Assembly: GCA_002386465.1 (NCBI GenBank)
Contig: DGIT01000052.1
Span: 14,135-73,117, forward strand
Direction: 5' to 3'
Origin: Burkholderiales bacterium UBA4615
GTDB lineage: Bacteria; Pseudomonadota; Gammaproteobacteria; Burkholderiales; Burkholderiaceae_E
DNA length: 58,983 nucleotides
Under the pieces are notes generated by a model. The model was not told the origin of the DNA and did no database searches. It saw only the letters and a program-made list of their open reading frames with translations. Positions 1 to 6,551 of the stretch are shown piece after piece; positions within the stretch are counted from its first letter, which is position 1; each line of letters opens with the position of its first letter. The position numbers and the translations under genes were made by a program.

Positions 1-924
1 CCGGATGCGCCCCTGCTGCAGACCATGCTGTTGCGCTCGATGCAGCAGGCGATTTATTCACCCTACAACGTCGGGCACTTCGGTCTGTCGTATGAATCGT
101 ATGCGCACTTCACGTCGCCGATCCGCCGATATCCTGATCTGCTGACCCATCGGGTGATCAAGTCGCTTCTGAACGGACAGCGTTACAGGCCGCCAGCACC
201 GCAGGCCGACGGCGCCCCGATCACGTTCACTGCGCGTCCCCGTAAAGGTGGCAAGGCCCCGTTGCCGGTCTCAGACAAGGCGCAGGCGCGCGTCGATGAC
301 CGTGCCCGTGCCCGCGAACGTATGAGCGGTGCGCAGCGCGATGAGCTCGATCACTGGGAGTCGATCGGGCTGATGTGCTCGGGCAACGAACGCCGGGCCG
401 ATGATGCTTCGCGCGATGTCGAGGCCTGGCTCAAGTGTCAATACATGCGCGAGCGCGTGGGTGAGCAGTTCCGGGGTCGCGTCACGGGCGTGGCGCCCTT
501 TGGCATTTTCGTGACATTGGATGACCTCTTTGTTGAGGGCGTGGTGCATGTCTCGGAGCTGGGGAGCGACTATTTCCAGTACAACGAAGCGGCCCACGAA
601 CTGCGCGGTGAGCGCACCGGCCGAAAGTTCCGACTGACCGATGAGGTGGATGTGCAGGTCTCGCGGGTCGATCTTGAAGCGCGTCGTATCGAGTTCCGTC
701 TGGTACGCGCTGAGACGCCCTGGGTCGAACGCTCACGCGGTGCTGAGCGTGCGCCCACGGCCGCTGAACTTGGCCCGTTACCCTCCACGGGTGGGCGCGG
801 GCGCAAAGCGGCTGCACCCAAGACACCTGCCGTGCTGCAGGCGCGCGCCGAGCGCAAGGCGTCGCGCAAGCGAAAGGGCGCGCCGGTCGATCCGCGGGGT
901 GGTCCGCGCAAGCGTCGGCGCTGA
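1..924 (+). CDS. rnr: Ribonuclease R, C-terminal part (gene enters from left edge)
   Basis: RNase R is a processive 3'-to-5' exoribonuclease of the RNB/RNase II family that degrades structured RNA. The frame is open from base 1, so the 5' end lies outside the window. The first visible residues hold the conserved end of the catalytic RNB domain (SYAHFTSPIRRYPDL). An S1 RNA-binding domain follows at about residues 152-235 (FRGRVTGVAPFGIFV, then VEGVVHVSEL). The tail is strongly basic and ends in KRRR, as is common in RNase R. An alanine-, proline- and basic-rich insert (about residues 60-105) separates RNB from S1 and is longer than usual. rlmB starts 20 bases after the stop, an association common in proteobacteria. 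The assignment is secure. Confidence 0.95.
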   Translation, partial: PDAPLLQTMLLRSMQQAIYSPYNVGHFGLSYESYAHFTSPIRRYPDLLTHRVIKSLLNGQRYRPPAPQADGAPITFTARPRKGGKAPLPVSDKAQARVDDRARARERMSGAQRDELDHWESIGLMCSGNERRADDASRDVEAWLKCQYMRERVGEQFRGRVTGVAPFGIFVTLDDLFVEGVVHVSELGSDYFQYNEAAHELRGERTGRKFRLTDEVDVQVSRVDLEARRIEFRLVRAETPWVERSRGAERAPTAAELGPLPSTGGRGRKAAAPKTPAVLQARAERKASRKRKGAPVDPRGGPRKRRR

Positions 925-944
925 GATCACTTCAAGGGCATGGC

Positions 945-1787
945 ATGAGCACGCGTTCACACACCGAATCCGGAACACCGCCACCCGAGCGCAGGCGGCG
1001 TACCGCTGCTGCGCCGCGACCGGCCGGCATGACGATGTTCGGCTTTCATCCGGTGACCGCGCGGCTGCGTCAGGCACCCGAGTCCGTGCGCGAACTCTAT
1101 GTCGATGCGAAACGCGATGACACGCGCATGCGCGATCTCATCGGTCTGGCCAAGGCGGCGGGCGTTGAGGCGCGACGTGTTGAAGCCACGCGCCTGGATC
1201 AGATGTGTCCGCAGCGCACACATCAGGGGGTGGTCGCGTTTGTCACGGCACAGCCCGCCACCCTGGATCTGGACGAGCTGCTCGATCGCATCGAAGGCCC
1301 GCCCTTGCTGCTGCTGCTCGACGGCGTGACTGATCCGCGCAACCTGGGGGCCTGTCTGCGCGTGGCCGATGGCGCCGGCGTGCATGGCGTGATCGCTCCG
1401 AAAGACCACGCCTGCCCGCTCAACGAAACCGCTATTCGCACGGCGAGCGGCGCTGCCGACTCCGTGCCCTATGTGATGGTGACCAACCTGGCACGCACCA
1501 TCGACACGCTGGAAGAGCGTCACATCACGGTGATGGGCGCAGCTGACGAAGCCACGCAAACCCTGTACCAGGCCGATATTCCGGCCGCGGTGGCCTGGGT
1601 GCTCGGCGCCGAGGGGGTCGGCTTGAGACGGCTCACCAGGGAGCGCTGCGACACGCTGGTCAGCATTCCCATGGTGGGGCAGGTCAGCAGTCTGAATGTC
1701 TCGGTGGCCGCCGGCGTGGTGCTCTATGAAACCCTGCGCCGTACCCGGTTGCAGTCAGGGGCGCTGGCTGCGCGCGGCGCTGCCTGA
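945..1787 (+). CDS. rlmB: 23S rRNA (guanosine-2'-O-)-methyltransferase RlmB
   Basis: RlmB is a SpoU/TrmH-family SPOUT methyltransferase that methylates the 2'-OH of G2251 in 23S rRNA (E. coli numbering), using SAM. The 280-residue protein has a variable basic N-terminus, a substrate-binding domain starting at GFHPVTARL, and the three SPOUT motifs: TDPRNLGACLR, LGAEGVGLRRL and IPMVGQVSSLNVSVA. These form the knotted SAM site. It follows rnr by 20 bases and is probably cotranscribed with it. Its last 33 bases overlap the 3' end of the convergent nuclease gene. Confidence 0.95.
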   Translation: MSTRSHTESGTPPPERRRRTAAAPRPAGMTMFGFHPVTARLRQAPESVRELYVDAKRDDTRMRDLIGLAKAAGVEARRVEATRLDQMCPQRTHQGVVAFVTAQPATLDLDELLDRIEGPPLLLLLDGVTDPRNLGACLRVADGAGVHGVIAPKDHACPLNETAIRTASGAADSVPYVMVTNLARTIDTLEERHITVMGAADEATQTLYQADIPAAVAWVLGAEGVGLRRLTRERCDTLVSIPMVGQVSSLNVSVAAGVVLYETLRRTRLQSGALAARGAA

Positions 1788-2366
1788 GCGGTTCTCGGCG
1801 CGAAAGAGCCACGGAGCCTGTGGCTGCGGATCGGCCCACAGTCCCAGTCCCGTAGCACGGGCCTGACGCTCGGCCTGCGCATAGCGCACAAACTCGTCAC
1901 GTGTCTGATCCGACTTGTAGCGCTTGAAGTGCCAGGCCAGGCCTGCGTCGAGCTGGGCCTGAGCCGCATCCAGTGGCGTCTCGTCCCCGGGACGCAGCAC
2001 ATGGACGCGCGCGACCGTGCGTCCGAACACATCCTGCTTGATCGGCAGGACCTGTACGCGCTGCGCGCGCAGCAACTCACGCAGATGCTGACGCGATCGG
2101 TCGGCCCAGGGCTGCGATTTTTCCGGAGCATCGATCCCGGCGACCCTGATGCGCATCGGGCGACCCGCCTCATCACGCAACACGAAGGTGTCTCCGTCCT
2201 GCACGTCCACCGAGATGCCCTCCACGGTCAGTGGCACTGGTCCGGGCGTGGGTTGAGCGGCAACGGCTTGCAGGGCGCTCAACGTCCATAGCGCAACCAG
2301 CGTGATCAGCGTCACCAGGGCACTACGGCGGGCGCTGACCAGACGGGAAACCAAAGTCTCATTCAT
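1755..2366 (-). CDS. Exported thermonuclease-family (SNase-like) protein
   Basis: This is a staphylococcal-nuclease-fold protein of 203 residues, predicted to be secreted or membrane-anchored. A hydrophobic N-terminal segment (about residues 15-37) ends in AVAAQP and looks like a signal peptide. The SNase OB-fold starts at about residue 52 with VDVQDGDTFVLRDEAG. RIRVAGIDAPEKSQPW follows, then FGRTVARVHV, which carry the Asp and Arg residues typical of the Ca-dependent active site. GLAWHFKRY and a LGLWADPQPQAPW ending match bacterial homologues. The 3' end overlaps convergent rlmB by 33 bases. It is divergent from pfkA across a repeat-bearing region. The physiological substrate is unknown. Confidence 0.85.
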   Translation of the reverse strand: MNETLVSRLVSARRSALVTLITLVALWTLSALQAVAAQPTPGPVPLTVEGISVDVQDGDTFVLRDEAGRPMRIRVAGIDAPEKSQPWADRSRQHLRELLRAQRVQVLPIKQDVFGRTVARVHVLRPGDETPLDAAQAQLDAGLAWHFKRYKSDQTRDEFVRYAQAERQARATGLGLWADPQPQAPWLFRAENRSGSAARSQRP

Positions 2367-2378
2367 CCGCGCATCCTA

Positions 2379-2441
2379 ACCGGCGTATTGACTGGCTTAT
2401 TGACCGTGACCGGCCTATTCACCGGCCTATTCACCGGCTTA
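2379..2441. repeat. 12-bp direct tandem repeats in a divergent promoter region
   Basis: There are four and a half copies of a 12-base unit, consensus ACCGGCCTATTC. Units start at 2379 (ACCGGCGTATTG), 2391 (ACTGGCTTATTG), 2409 and 2421 (both exact consensus), with a truncated copy at 2433. A 6-base half unit (ACCGTG, 2403-2408) sits after the second copy. The array fills the gap between the nuclease start (2366, minus) and the phosphofructokinase start (2507, plus). It could be a run of protein-binding sites or a slippage-prone microsatellite. Nothing in the sequence decides which. Confidence 0.85.
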
Positions 2442-2506
2442 GCGGCTTCGATGCAGGCTCGGGATAGCATGATGGCCTTGTGCGTTTGCTTCGGAAACCA
2501 TCGGCC

Positions 2507-3640
2507 ATGCATGCCTCGCTTCCGCTTCGAATTGGTCTGCTCACCGGTGGCGGCGATTGTCCGGGTCTGAATGCGGTCATCCGTGCCGTGACCCGCACAG
2601 CACGCGGCCGGTTCGGTGCCACCGTCATCGGCATCGAAGATGGCTTCGAGGGACTGCATGACGGGCGAATGCGAGAACTCGACTATAACGACGTTGCCGG
2701 ACTGATTGCCGAAGGAGGCACGGTGCTGGGCAGCAGCAACCGTGGCGATCCCTGGCATTTTCCGGTGCGCGGCTCAGACGGGCAGGTGCGCATCACCGAT
2801 GTGTCCCAAACCGTGCTCACCCGTATTCGTGAGGCCGCGCTTGACGTGCTGATCGTAGTGGGTGGCGATGGATCGATGCACATTGGCCATCGATTGGCCC
2901 AGCTCGGTGTACCCGTGGTGGGTGTGCCCAAGACCATCGATAACGACCTGGCTGCCACCGACACCACCTTCGGTTTCGATACGGCCGTGGCAGTCGTGAG
3001 CGAGGCGATTGATCGGCTGACCACCACGGCGTCTTCCCATCATCGGGTGATGGTGATCGAGGTGATGGGGCGTACAGCCGGCTGGATCGCGCTGGCGGGT
3101 GGGCTGGCGGGCGGAGCAGACACCATCCTCATCCCGGAGATCGCGTTTGAATGGGAGCCGGTCTTCCGTCATGTCACCCACCGTGCGCAGCGCGGGCGAC
3201 GGTTTTCGATCGTCTGCGTGGCCGAAGGTGCCCGATTGCCGCAGCAGGGCGAAGTGCTGCAGGCGATGGATATTCAACGCACGGATGCACGCCAGTTTGG
3301 CGGCGTGGGCGCTGAAGTGGCGCGACGGATCGAGGCGGGCACCGGGCTGGAGACCCGCACCACCGTGTTGGGGCATCTGCAACGAGGCGGCTCGCCTACT
3401 GCCTTTGACCGCGTGCTGGCGACCCGATTCGGGGTGGATGCGGCGCGTCGGGCGTGTCTTGGTGAGGCCGGGATCATGGTGGCGCTGCGTGGCACCGAGA
3501 TCGAAGCGGTGCCGCTGTCTCAGGTTGTCGGGTCGATCAGAACGGTGCCACCCGACCACCCTATGGTGGCGGCTGCCCGGGCGGTCGGCACACGGTTTGG
3601 TGATGAGAACGCTCGGCTTGTGCCTACCAAAGCCCCATGA
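2507..3640 (+). CDS. pfkA: 6-phosphofructokinase
   Basis: This enzyme phosphorylates fructose-6-phosphate to fructose-1,6-bisphosphate in glycolysis. The 377-residue protein begins GLLTGGGDCPGLNAVIRAV, the nucleotide/phosphate-binding loop. GGDGS lies at residues 119-123 and the catalytic PKTIDND at 141-147. EVMGRTAGWIA and GHLQRGGSPTAFDR bind sugar phosphate. The residue equivalent to E. coli Gly104 is Gly (GGDGS), the ATP-type state, while the residue equivalent to 124 is Lys, shared with PPi-dependent and some ATP-dependent clades. ATP use is therefore likely but not certain. I chose ATG 2507 over an in-frame GTG at 2480 because GGAAA precedes it and the homologous region starts right after it. 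The 3' end overlaps the convergent flavoprotein gene by 17 bases. Confidence 0.9.
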   Translation: MHASLPLRIGLLTGGGDCPGLNAVIRAVTRTARGRFGATVIGIEDGFEGLHDGRMRELDYNDVAGLIAEGGTVLGSSNRGDPWHFPVRGSDGQVRITDVSQTVLTRIREAALDVLIVVGGDGSMHIGHRLAQLGVPVVGVPKTIDNDLAATDTTFGFDTAVAVVSEAIDRLTTTASSHHRVMVIEVMGRTAGWIALAGGLAGGADTILIPEIAFEWEPVFRHVTHRAQRGRRFSIVCVAEGARLPQQGEVLQAMDIQRTDARQFGGVGAEVARRIEAGTGLETRTTVLGHLQRGGSPTAFDRVLATRFGVDAARRACLGEAGIMVALRGTEIEAVPLSQVVGSIRTVPPDHPMVAAARAVGTRFGDENARLVPTKAP

Positions 3641-4154
3641 GCAGACCTGCGCCGAGCGTGGCCCCCAACTCGTTGGCGCGCCCCAGATCGGTCGGGAGGA
3701 TGCGCTTGGGTGCGGCAATCGCCTCAGGTGTTTGGGCCCCGGTGATCACCTTGAGTGCGGGCGCGGCCCGGCGTAGCCGCCAACCTGCCGCCACGCGATC
3801 GAGCATCCTCAAGGCACCCTCTCCGTCGGTGCCGGCGCACACGATCGCTGCATAGGGCCGCCCGGATAATCGGTCCAGGGCCGGGTAGTAGCAGCGGTCG
3901 AGCCAGGTCTTCATGGGTCCTGCGACGCTACCCAGGCATTCAGGGGTCGCCAGCACCAACCCATCTGCCTGCAGCAGTGCTTCCAGTGAAAGGAGGTCGC
4001 AGCGCACGCTCTGCACGTCCAGGCTCGGGCTGCCTGGGTCGGTCGCTTTTAAGGTCAAGGCAGCGGTTTGTGCGCCCTGGCTGGCGGCCTCAACGAGACT
4101 GGCGGTGCCGCCGGTGTTGGACCACCAGGCGATCAGCAGGCGTTTGTCATGCAT
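3624..4154 (-). CDS. Flavodoxin-like / NADPH-dependent FMN reductase family protein
   Basis: This 176-residue cytoplasmic protein has a flavodoxin fold. The N-terminal strand and phosphate loop read LLIAWWSNTGGTASLVEAA, the usual FMN phosphate-binding site (SNTGGT). The second flavin loop is LVLATPECLGSVAGPMKTWLDR. A small subgroup of flavodoxin-type reductases has this layout, and the redox partner is not identifiable. It is a single gene, convergent to pfkA with a 17-base overlap. The next plus-strand gene starts about 95 bases from its 5' end, so both may use the 4155-4248 gap for promoters. Confidence 0.75.
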   Translation of the reverse strand: MHDKRLLIAWWSNTGGTASLVEAASQGAQTAALTLKATDPGSPSLDVQSVRCDLLSLEALLQADGLVLATPECLGSVAGPMKTWLDRCYYPALDRLSGRPYAAIVCAGTDGEGALRMLDRVAAGWRLRRAAPALKVITGAQTPEAIAAPKRILPTDLGRANELGATLGAGLLMGLW

Positions 4155-4248
4155 GGTGCGTCCGGCTTAGGTCGAAAAATATGCGGCATCTGACGCGGAA
4201 ATCCGCCAGCAACAGGCGATGATAGGTGCCCGAGGGAGGTTGTCTGCC

Positions 4249-5028
4249 GTGTCACCCCACCAGATTCTCATGACTGCGCAGTTGCGCGAGCTGGCACTGG
4301 GCCGCCCGCTGGAGCTGGGCCCCTACACCTTGCGCACAGAAGAGTTGCCTTCCCAGCACATGCCCGTGCGAAGGCGGCATGGCTGCCTCGATCTCACCCA
4401 CGGCCGCATTCTCCTGCGCGAAGGGCTGCAGCCTGCACCCTGGCGCCGAGCATTCGTACATGCGCTGGTGCGTCTGGTGCATTACGCCCAGGCCGTCTTG
4501 CTGCATGAGAGCACCGAAGAGCACCTGACCCACTCTTTGGCCAGCGGCCTGTCGCAACTGGCGCGTCGCAATCCTGATCTCACCTGGGCGCTGCTGCGCG
4601 CCATCAATCCGCATGTGCGTCACAGTCGGCGCATGCCCCAGCGGCTGGTACTGGGCACGCAAGCCTGGACGGTGCGCAGTCTGCCGGTCAAAACTGCTGC
4701 CCGACTGCGTGTCTTCGGGCAAGCCGATCTCGAGCGCCGGCGCATTGAGCTCGACCCGGCCTTGTCAGGAACGCAGCTCGCCGTCATTTTTCTGCATGAA
4801 TGCATTCACGGCCTGCATCACGAATGCGGCGTCACGGACCAGACCTCGCTGCGGATCGCCCATTCGCGCGAGGCCGATGCGCTGACGCATTTCTGGGCCA
4901 GCAATCCGCAGGCCGCAGGATGGTGGTTTGGGCTGTTGCAGCCGCGCGGACTGGCCTATGAGCCGAACGCTGCAGCCTTGAGGCAGAATGGCAGCTTGGT
5001 CAGGCTGCCCGCCCGCGTGCAGCGCTGA
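4249..5028 (+). CDS. Two-lobed HExxH putative metallopeptidase-like protein
   Basis: I do not recognise a named family. The 259-residue protein carries HECIH at residues 183-187, a zincin-type metal site, followed by a candidate third ligand in the helix HSREADALTHF (about 205-215). The N-terminal half appears to be a degenerate copy of the C-terminal half: LELG, DL, FVH, HS and NP-W landmarks recur at nearly identical spacing (residues 21-113 versus 133-226), but HExxH is replaced by HALVR. No signal peptide is visible, so it should be cytoplasmic. GTG 4249 is preferred because GGGAGG lies nine bases upstream. An ATG at 4219 would place that Shine-Dalgarno inside the gene. Function unknown. 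Confidence 0.6.
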   Translation: MSPHQILMTAQLRELALGRPLELGPYTLRTEELPSQHMPVRRRHGCLDLTHGRILLREGLQPAPWRRAFVHALVRLVHYAQAVLLHESTEEHLTHSLASGLSQLARRNPDLTWALLRAINPHVRHSRRMPQRLVLGTQAWTVRSLPVKTAARLRVFGQADLERRRIELDPALSGTQLAVIFLHECIHGLHHECGVTDQTSLRIAHSREADALTHFWASNPQAAGWWFGLLQPRGLAYEPNAAALRQNGSLVRLPARVQR

Positions 5029-5086
5029 GACCCTGAAGGGTTCGCCCAACATCGCTCTCCCATCACACCACTTACTGAGGTAGACC

Positions 5087-5506
5087 ATGATTTCTGCTTT
5101 TTCCGCGCGTCTTTCCCTGCTGGCCGGGTTGTCTGCAACGCTTGTTCTGGTCAGCGGTTGTGCCACGCATGGCCACGGTACGCATTCGGCAATCACTTCC
5201 GCCAATGCCCCTGCCGGCGAGCGTGCCTACTATCTGGCGCTCGAGTGCCGCACCAACGAAGCTCTGGCTGACAATGAAGCGGCCGGACGTACGGGAGGCG
5301 CCGCCGCGCAGTTGGCTGCGGTGGAGCGCGTCATCATCCTGACCGAAGCCGGGCGTCCTGCGTCTGCGGCCGGTGCCCGTGATGCCATCGTCTCCAAGCT
5401 GGGTGACGACAAGGCCAAGATCGCCGATGTCGATCGGATGGTGGTTCAGGGCACAGAAAAGCTGCGCGCCGATCGCAAGACGCGTACAGGGAAGACGAAC
5501 TGCTGA
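5087..5506 (+). CDS. Small putative lipoprotein
   Basis: The 139-residue product has a type II signal peptide with lipobox LVSG-Cys at Cys25, so it should be lipidated and anchored in an envelope membrane. The residue after the Cys is Ala, which by the usual rule favours the outer membrane. The mature part is Ala-rich and mainly helical, with conserved-looking CRTNEALADNEAAGR and a Cys at the C-terminus. I recognise no domain. The start is supported by GAGG about nine bases upstream of the ATG. It is a separate unit between the HExxH gene and the convergent operon of region 2. Confidence 0.65.
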   Translation: MISAFSARLSLLAGLSATLVLVSGCATHGHGTHSAITSANAPAGERAYYLALECRTNEALADNEAAGRTGGAAAQLAAVERVIILTEAGRPASAAGARDAIVSKLGDDKAKIADVDRMVVQGTEKLRADRKTRTGKTNC

Positions 5507-5540
5507 GCCTGCGCTGCCGATGACCTGCCCGGCGAGGGCT

Positions 5541-6551
5541 TTAATTAGTGATTTCGGCGAATTGGAGCAATTTCATGGGCGGGTAGGACTTCAACTGCCG
5601 GGCGGCATTCATGTTGATGAGCACGGAATGTCGCGACAGCGTGGGTGAGGTCAGGTCGCCTGGTTTGCGGCCATTGAACAGGATTTGGCCAGCCTGATAG
5701 GCGCCGATCTGTCCGATCCCTGAAAGCGGGCTGGTCAGACCCAGCAGCATGCTGCCCTTGCGGTAGGCCGGTTCAAAGGTCGTGAAGATCGGTATCCCTC
5801 GCTCGTTGGCAGCCTGGCTGATGCGTGCAGCGTGAGCCAGCGTGAACGATGATCCGATGTGATAGATGAAGTCGGGCTTGTCCTGAGCGAGGCGGTCCAT
5901 GCCTGGCTCAATGGAGGCCGGGTCGGCTTTTCCATCCGGGCCTTTGGGTAATTCCACCGAAATGACCGGCACTTTGCGTGCCTCGAACTGCTTGCGTACT
6001 GCTGCGGCCTGCAACACGGCAGCGGGTTCGTCCACATTGAAAATCATGCCCACGCGCGAAATGGCGCGATAGCTTTGCATCAGATTGATCTGTGCGTCGA
6101 CCGGCACGCTTGTGTTTGCCCCGGCAACATTCGGGCGACCTGAGCGGGTGGTGTCCTGCGCGATCCCGGATTCCACAGGGTTGCCCACATACAGATAGAC
6201 GACAGGAATGTCGGTCACATGCTTGGCGGCATCCACGCTATCGCGTTTTCCGATCACGGCAAGTGTCACACCGGTTCCCCAGGTGGCAATCAGGTCGACC
6301 TTCATGCTGCGCGCTTCGTTCACGATGGCAGGCACTTTGCTGGTGTCGCCTGCGATATCTCGCACGATGAAATTGATCTCGCCCTGGCTCTGAAGGCCTT
6401 GCTCGAAACTGCGGCAGATCTCCTCGCAGCCGCGGTTGGTGATGATCAGTACCTTCTTGCCCGCAGCCCAGGCCAGACCGGGGAGCGCCAGTGCGCAGGC
6501 CAGCAGACTGGCGGACAGCGCGCGCGAAGCGATTTGAGTCATGGGTTTCAT
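5541..6551 (-). CDS. Orphan ABC-type substrate-binding protein (TrpX / ABC_sub_bind family)
   Basis: This periplasmic binding protein of about 336 residues has a Sec signal peptide ending at AWA-AG. The mature part starts KKVLIITNRGCEEICRSF and continues with the two-lobe pattern of the ABC_sub_bind family: ATWGTGVTLAVIGKRDS, IPVVYLYVGNPVESGIA, NVAGANTSVPVDAQINL, IGMIFN-type strands and GIPIFTTFEPAYRKGSMLLGL. Relatives bind small organic or amino acid ligands and normally work with an ABC permease and ATPase, neither of which is nearby. It starts at ATG 6551, where ATGA overlaps the stop of the MFS fusion. It is thus the last gene of a coupled operon and may serve as a ligand sensor rather than a transporter part. 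Confidence 0.8.
   Translation of the reverse strand: MKPMTQIASRALSASLLACALALPGLAWAAGKKVLIITNRGCEEICRSFEQGLQSQGEINFIVRDIAGDTSKVPAIVNEARSMKVDLIATWGTGVTLAVIGKRDSVDAAKHVTDIPVVYLYVGNPVESGIAQDTTRSGRPNVAGANTSVPVDAQINLMQSYRAISRVGMIFNVDEPAAVLQAAAVRKQFEARKVPVISVELPKGPDGKADPASIEPGMDRLAQDKPDFIYHIGSSFTLAHAARISQAANERGIPIFTTFEPAYRKGSMLLGLTSPLSGIGQIGAYQAGQILFNGRKPGDLTSPTLSRHSVLINMNAARQLKSYPPMKLLQFAEITN

Noticed and set aside
2379..2441. CRISPR array
   Set aside because: Units are 12 bases, directly adjacent and without spacers.
2363..2758. Minus-strand open frame that translates the 12-bp repeats as a Lys-Pro-Val-Asn repeat protein
   Set aside because: It overlaps the start of pfkA and the nuclease promoter region, and its only notable feature comes from the DNA repeat.
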